Source of the DNA: an uncultured Fretibacterium sp.
Lineage (GTDB): Bacteria; Synergistota; Synergistia; Synergistales; Aminobacteriaceae
Direction: 5' to 3'
NCBI RefSeq assembly: GCF_963548695.1
Contig: NZ_CAUUWA010000033.1
Location: 1 to 26,807, forward strand
Length of the DNA: 26,807 nt
The notes under the pieces are model-generated. The model saw nothing but the letters and a program-made list of their open reading frames with translations, made no database searches and was not told the origin of the DNA. Both the position numbers and the translations under genes were made by a program. This document shows positions 22,974 to 26,807 of this stretch, in pieces (position 1 is the first letter of the stretch; every line of letters begins with the position of its first letter).

Positions 22974-23762
22974 ATGTACGGCTTTTTCGTATCGCTTCAT
23001 GGGATGACGGCCTCCTTTCGAGAGCCCGGTTCTCATCTTTATCAGGCCACGCTGCCCCTGCCTCCCATCTCCGCTCTGGTGGGGATGGCCGGGGCTGCCC
23101 TAGGGAAATCTTTTGAGGAAGCCTGGCCGTTCTTCAAGGATGCGGGGCTTTTCGTCGGAGTATCGGGGAAAGCCGGAGGGAACGGCATAGACCTTTGGAA
23201 TTACGACAAGATGGCGGTTCCCAAGGGAAGCGAGGAGTCGGCTCGTGCGAAGTTGTACGGGCTATCCAAGGTGGTGCGGAAGGATATCTTAAACCGGGAG
23301 TTTCTGGCGAACCCGGAATTTTTCGTCTTTTATGCGTTGGGAGACCAGGAGAAAGCGGCTTGCCTGCATTCCGCTTTTCAGGATCCCATGTATGCCCTTT
23401 CACTGGGGAGCAGTGACGATATCGCTCTCGTTCGGAAGGTCTCGGCGCTGTGCACGATTGGAGATGGAGAGGAGAGCGAAAGCTTTACGGACACACTTCT
23501 ACCCGGCGACCATGCCGACGACGTTCGATTCGATTGGGACGCCTTGAAGCGCGCTTGTGTCGTTCAAACGTTGAAAGCGCCCCTGGTGCGCCCCCTTATC
23601 GTAGATTTTGAGTTTAAGGGAAACGAGCGCCACGGAAGCCGTTACCACCTTTTCACTTTTTTGTCGGGGCATCAGCGCATGCAGAATCCTCAAAGGGCGT
23701 TCCGTTTTCCGAACGTGGACTCGCCCGTGCCGCTTTATGGTCTGAAGGATGAGGAACAATGA
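22974..23762 (+). CDS. cas5: Type I-B Cascade subunit Cas5 (Cas5t-like)
   Basis: 262 residues. It begins with the Cas5 N-terminal strand and following segment (MYGFFVSLHGMTASFREPGS, LYQATLPLPPISALVGMAGAALG), where the protein binds the 5' handle of crRNA. The C-terminal half is more variable. The ATG follows a GGAGG site that overlaps the cas7 3' end. The stop overlaps the cas3 start (ATGA), showing tight operon coupling. The order cas8-cas7-cas5-cas3 is that of I-B loci. Confidence 0.88.
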   Translation: MYGFFVSLHGMTASFREPGSHLYQATLPLPPISALVGMAGAALGKSFEEAWPFFKDAGLFVGVSGKAGGNGIDLWNYDKMAVPKGSEESARAKLYGLSKVVRKDILNREFLANPEFFVFYALGDQEKAACLHSAFQDPMYALSLGSSDDIALVRKVSALCTIGDGEESESFTDTLLPGDHADDVRFDWDALKRACVVQTLKAPLVRPLIVDFEFKGNERHGSRYHLFTFLSGHQRMQNPQRAFRFPNVDSPVPLYGLKDEEQ

Positions 23763-26116
23763 CCTTTTACGCGAAAGCTCTGGACGGCTTGGAGGGCACT
23801 TACGAATACCACGTGAGGACGTGTATGGAAATTGCCTCCGAATTTCTGAGGATCAACCGGGAGGCCTTGGAGAAGGTATGTTCTTGCTTGGAGGTCTCCT
23901 ATGAGGAATTGACGGCCCTTTGTTTGAGGGCCGTTTTTTTTCATGATGCCGGGAAATTGGGGGATTTCTTTCAGGGACGGATGAGGCGGCGGCTGGGGTC
24001 TGACGGAAAAGACGATCCGAAGCTTTTTTTTCGTCATGAACTGCTCTCCGCCTGTCTCCTTCACTCGCTTTGGGACAGGAAGAAGGGGGTGTTTCCTTAT
24101 GATGTCTGGGCTGTCCTGGGACATCACAAAAAGCTGGATCGCGCCTGGTCTGCATTTGTCAGAGAGAGGAATACCCCAAAGCCCGACAGGCTGACGGCGG
24201 AGCAGATCCAATTTGGGCTGAACTTCGATGAACGATGGAAAGCGCTTGCGGTGCAGGACGAAAAAGTATTGAAGAAATTGCTGAATCCTAACCTCTTTGA
24301 GGATCCGGACGAGGATTACAACTGGGTTGCAGGGTTCCTTGACGATTTTTGCAATCGCTGTTTGTCCTGCAACACGTTAGAGAGGATTGATGGCGCAAGA
24401 AACAGGGCGATTTCCGCCTTGGTGCGGGGAGTTGTGGGGTATGCGGATTGGCAGGCGTCCGCCTCGCCCGAAGATCGCTTGAACCTCCGTCATTCCCTGG
24501 ATACCATGACATTGAACGCCAAGCTTCGAGAACGACTGGAACGACAGGCACAACCCGGCGACCCTCCCTATGCAAAATACCCGTTTCAGACTCTGTGCGA
24601 GGAAAGCCCAGGAAACGTTCTGGCCATCGCGCCTACGGGCAGCGGAAAGACGGAGGCCTCGCTGCTCTGGGGCCTGAATAAAGGGGCGGGCAAGGTCTTG
24701 TTTCTGATGCCGACCAAGGTAACGTCCAACAGCCTGTATGAGCGGATGAAGACCTATTTTGACCCCAGGGACTGCGGGATATCGCATTCGGGAGCCGGAG
24801 TGTACCTCGTGCTTCAAAAAGAGGAAAAGGAGCAGGAGCAAAGCGTTGAAGACAAGCTCAAAGTGTTGCGCCAGTACAAAGCGTTTATGGCTCCGGTCAT
24901 GGTTGCGACGGTGGATCAGCTGCTGACGGCCAACTTCAACATGGGGGACTGGTTCTTCAAAGAGCTGGCTACGCTTGGCGCCTCGGTGATCTTTGACGAG
25001 ATTCACGCTTACGCTCCCTTTACCCTGGCGCTGATCACGGAGAGCATTCAGCGTATCAGGACAATGGGAGGCCGGGTCATGGTGATGAGCGCCACGATGC
25101 CCCGGAAACTGAGGGAGCACTTTCAGGCCCTTCTGGGCGTGGAGATGCCTGTTGTCGCCGAGGAGCTGATGGAAAAACGTAAGTGCTCCTGGGAGTACAG
25201 GGACGCCCCGCTGGAATCTTTCGATGAGGAGATTTTAAAAGCGCTTAAGCAGGGGCGTAAGGTTGCCGTTGTCGTGAATACGGTGGATGTTGCGCAGAAG
25301 ACTTTCTTACGGTGGAAAGCTATCTTGGAGGAAAAGCAGCCGGATAAAAAGATCCTTTGTTACCATAGCCGCTTTATCATGAGGGATCGAGACGAAAAGG
25401 AAAAACTTCTGCTGGAGAAGGATAAGGAGGGACGCCCTGCCTTCGTGGACCTCGTGATTGCGACCCAGGCCATAGAGGTCTCGTTGGATATCAGTTTCGA
25501 CCTCATGTTAAGCGAGTGTGCTCCCCTGGACAGCCTCATCCAGCGCGCGGGGCGCTGCAACCGATTCGGAAAATCTGTGGGAGCTCGTTTTGTGGTCTTT
25601 CCCATCAGTGATGTGGCCAGGGAGTACGTCTACAAAAATGCCGAAGAGCCTCTCATACGCACGCTGGACGTTCTGAAGCGATGGAAAGGATCCCCTTCCG
25701 AGCAGGATCTGTCTGCTATGCTGGAAGAGGTCTATCTCAGCCTTAAAATTGAGGATGAGAATTACGAGGAGGGGAAACGGGTTGCGCGGAGTATTACCGC
25801 AAATCCCGATGTCTCCATTTTTGATGAGATGATCTTTCAGGAAGAGGCGTTGACGCGCAAAATAGAGTTTCTCAAGGTGCAGGTTATTCCGTATCGCTTC
25901 TATGAGGAGGTTCGAGAACTCTGGTCGAGCGGGAACAGGGCGAATCTTCTGAAGATCGCACAGTTTGAAGTTCCCATTGGACTCCATCAGGCAAAGAAGT
26001 TTAACCCTTCGGATGTGCTGAGGGGGATGGAGCATTTGAATGTACGCGAGGTCGAGTACGATGAGGAGATCGGAGTGAAGCTGAAGGATTTTGACGTGTC
26101 AGATAGTATGATATAG
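23759..26116 (+). CDS. cas3: CRISPR nuclease-helicase Cas3
   Basis: 785 residues. The N-terminal HD nuclease has H18, the H62-D63 pair (FFHDAGKLGDF), H93 and H122-H123, i.e. the full metal-binding set. The helicase has Walker A APTGSGKTE (291-299), a DEIH box (413-416), SAT (444-446) and the C-terminal ATQAIEVSLDISFD and QRAGRCNRFG motifs. So both the DNA-unwinding and nuclease functions look intact, and the enzyme should degrade DNA marked by Cascade. The ATG overlaps the cas5 stop. Length and domain order are normal for Cas3 of I-B systems. Confidence 0.95.
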   Translation: MTFYAKALDGLEGTYEYHVRTCMEIASEFLRINREALEKVCSCLEVSYEELTALCLRAVFFHDAGKLGDFFQGRMRRRLGSDGKDDPKLFFRHELLSACLLHSLWDRKKGVFPYDVWAVLGHHKKLDRAWSAFVRERNTPKPDRLTAEQIQFGLNFDERWKALAVQDEKVLKKLLNPNLFEDPDEDYNWVAGFLDDFCNRCLSCNTLERIDGARNRAISALVRGVVGYADWQASASPEDRLNLRHSLDTMTLNAKLRERLERQAQPGDPPYAKYPFQTLCEESPGNVLAIAPTGSGKTEASLLWGLNKGAGKVLFLMPTKVTSNSLYERMKTYFDPRDCGISHSGAGVYLVLQKEEKEQEQSVEDKLKVLRQYKAFMAPVMVATVDQLLTANFNMGDWFFKELATLGASVIFDEIHAYAPFTLALITESIQRIRTMGGRVMVMSATMPRKLREHFQALLGVEMPVVAEELMEKRKCSWEYRDAPLESFDEEILKALKQGRKVAVVVNTVDVAQKTFLRWKAILEEKQPDKKILCYHSRFIMRDRDEKEKLLLEKDKEGRPAFVDLVIATQAIEVSLDISFDLMLSECAPLDSLIQRAGRCNRFGKSVGARFVVFPISDVAREYVYKNAEEPLIRTLDVLKRWKGSPSEQDLSAMLEEVYLSLKIEDENYEEGKRVARSITANPDVSIFDEMIFQEEALTRKIEFLKVQVIPYRFYEEVRELWSSGNRANLLKIAQFEVPIGLHQAKKFNPSDVLRGMEHLNVREVEYDEEIGVKLKDFDVSDSMI

Positions 26117-26126
26117 GAGGCGTTCC

Positions 26127-26633
26127 ATGTTCTCCGAACCCGTGCACATCAACGGGCATTTGGTCCAGGCTTTTTGGATTTGCAAACGTCAAGTTTGGCT
26201 TCTGGGACATAGTGTGAGTGCCGAGCAGAGCAATGACTTCCTCGCCCTCGGTCGCCTGATCGACCGAAACAGCTATGCCCGGGAGCGGCATCAGGTGGTG
26301 TTTGGGGACAACAAGTTCGACTTTGTCCAGGGCGCGGATGGGGAGATGGTGGTCTGCGAGGTCAAGAAGAGCAGCCGTGCGGAGCGATCGGCGCGGCTGC
26401 AGCTTGCCCATTACCTCTACGATCTTAGAAAGGCCGGGATCGAGGCCCGAGGGGTCCTGATGTTCCCCACCGAGAAGAAGCGCGTCGAGGTAGTCCTGAC
26501 GGAGGAGCTTACAGCAGAGCTGGACTCCGTCTATGCCTGGATCGAGGGGCTGGTTCGAAAGGACGCTCCGCCTGCGGCGGAGTCCTGCAAATACTGTCGC
26601 AAGTGTGCCTATGCCGAGTATTGCTGGGGATAG
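26127..26633 (+). CDS. cas4: Cas4 RecB-like nuclease with Fe-S cluster
   Basis: 168 residues. C19 (WICKRQVW) and the C-terminal cysteines (C154, C157, C160, C166 in ESCKYCRKCAYAEYCWG) supply the four ligands of the Fe-S cluster. The nuclease core has D65, the EVKKS motif (E78, K80) and QLAHYLY (Q92). Cas4 trims prespacers and checks their PAM before integration. ATG 26127 follows AGGAGG, 10 bp after cas3. cas1 starts 27 bp downstream. Confidence 0.93.
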   Translation: MFSEPVHINGHLVQAFWICKRQVWLLGHSVSAEQSNDFLALGRLIDRNSYARERHQVVFGDNKFDFVQGADGEMVVCEVKKSSRAERSARLQLAHYLYDLRKAGIEARGVLMFPTEKKRVEVVLTEELTAELDSVYAWIEGLVRKDAPPAAESCKYCRKCAYAEYCWG

Positions 26634-26660
26634 GGCGTTTGGGCGGGGAGGAGGGGCACG

Positions 26661-26807
26661 ATGGGCAAGACCCTGTATCTCTTGAGTTCCGGGGCGTTAC
26701 GGCGCAAGGACAACACGCTTTTTGTGGAGCGGGCGGGCGAACCGGGACAAAAGCCGCGCTTCCTGCCCGTGGAGACGACGGACGAGATCATGGTGATGGG
26801 CGATCTG
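26661..26807 (+). CDS. cas1: CRISPR integrase Cas1, N-terminal part (runs off the right edge)
   Basis: Only 49 codons are visible (MGKTLYLLSSGALRRKDNTL ... ETTDEIMVMGDL). The LYLLSSGxLxRKDNTLxxE pattern is the N-terminal beta strand of type I-B Cas1. Cas1 with Cas2 inserts new spacers into the array. A strong GGAGGAGGGG ribosome site precedes the ATG. The active-site residues are outside the window; cas2 and the CRISPR array are expected just beyond. Confidence 0.9.
   Translation, partial: MGKTLYLLSSGALRRKDNTLFVERAGEPGQKPRFLPVETTDEIMVMGDL

Noticed and set aside
18514..26807. CRISPR array within the window
   Set aside because: No series of direct repeats with unique spacers was seen on either strand.

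Overview
The window looks like chromosomal DNA of a GC-rich, strictly anaerobic, selenocysteine-using bacterium. The best guess is a member of the Synergistota (Synergistaceae). This is inferred from the flavour of the proteins, the NfnAB transhydrogenase, GTG/TTG starts and a type I-B CRISPR locus; no rRNA or marker gene fixes it. Most of the window is ordinary, densely packed metabolism. The last third is a CRISPR-Cas operon with lower GC and an odd insertion.

Region 1 (1-2620, minus strand): serA (partial) and serC form a serine-biosynthesis pair, preceded by an Rpn/PD-(D/E)XK transposase-like nuclease gene with a small Cys-rich ORF coupled to its stop codon. Region 2 (2621-3900): a decayed stretch with a headless GLUG-repeat surface-protein fragment and hairpins, then a tRNA-Pro(GGG) with a clear promoter and terminator. 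Region 3 (3910-8027): a single-chain transketolase and queH on plus, convergent with pgi on minus; the queH and pgi reading frames overlap tail to tail across a hairpin. Region 4 (8028-11086): about 660 bp with little or no coding, then nfnA-nfnB, the electron-bifurcating NADH/ferredoxin:NADP+ transhydrogenase. Region 5 (11198-13298, minus): an L-asparaginase gene overlapping selD. selD carries an in-frame UGA at the catalytic position followed by a SECIS-like hairpin, so the protein is a selenoprotein and a simple ORF caller would truncate it. Region 6 (13425-18513, minus): membrane diguanylate cyclase, ROK sugar kinase, flotillin with expanded 11-residue repeats, and an NfeD-like partner.

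Region 7 (18514-26807, plus): a 67-codon remnant of a fumarylacetoacetate hydrolase gene (its two ends joined, the middle missing) sits directly ahead of cas6. Then come an AT-rich ~400-bp insertion with tandem promoters and one or two small ORFs, and then cas8b1 (Cst1-type, CXXC-CXXC), cas7 (Cst2/DevR), cas5, cas3 (HD+helicase), cas4 and the start of cas1. Cas6 would process crRNA, Cas8/7/5 form Cascade, Cas3 degrades the target, and Cas4/Cas1 acquire spacers. The CRISPR array and cas2 must lie beyond the right edge.

The most interesting points are the insertion between cas6 and cas8 (the position where CreTA-type toxin-antitoxin modules are known in I-B loci), the fused FAH remnant heading the operon, the selenocysteine SelD, and a minimal Met-Arg-stop ORF placed identically ahead of both the FAH remnant and cas7.
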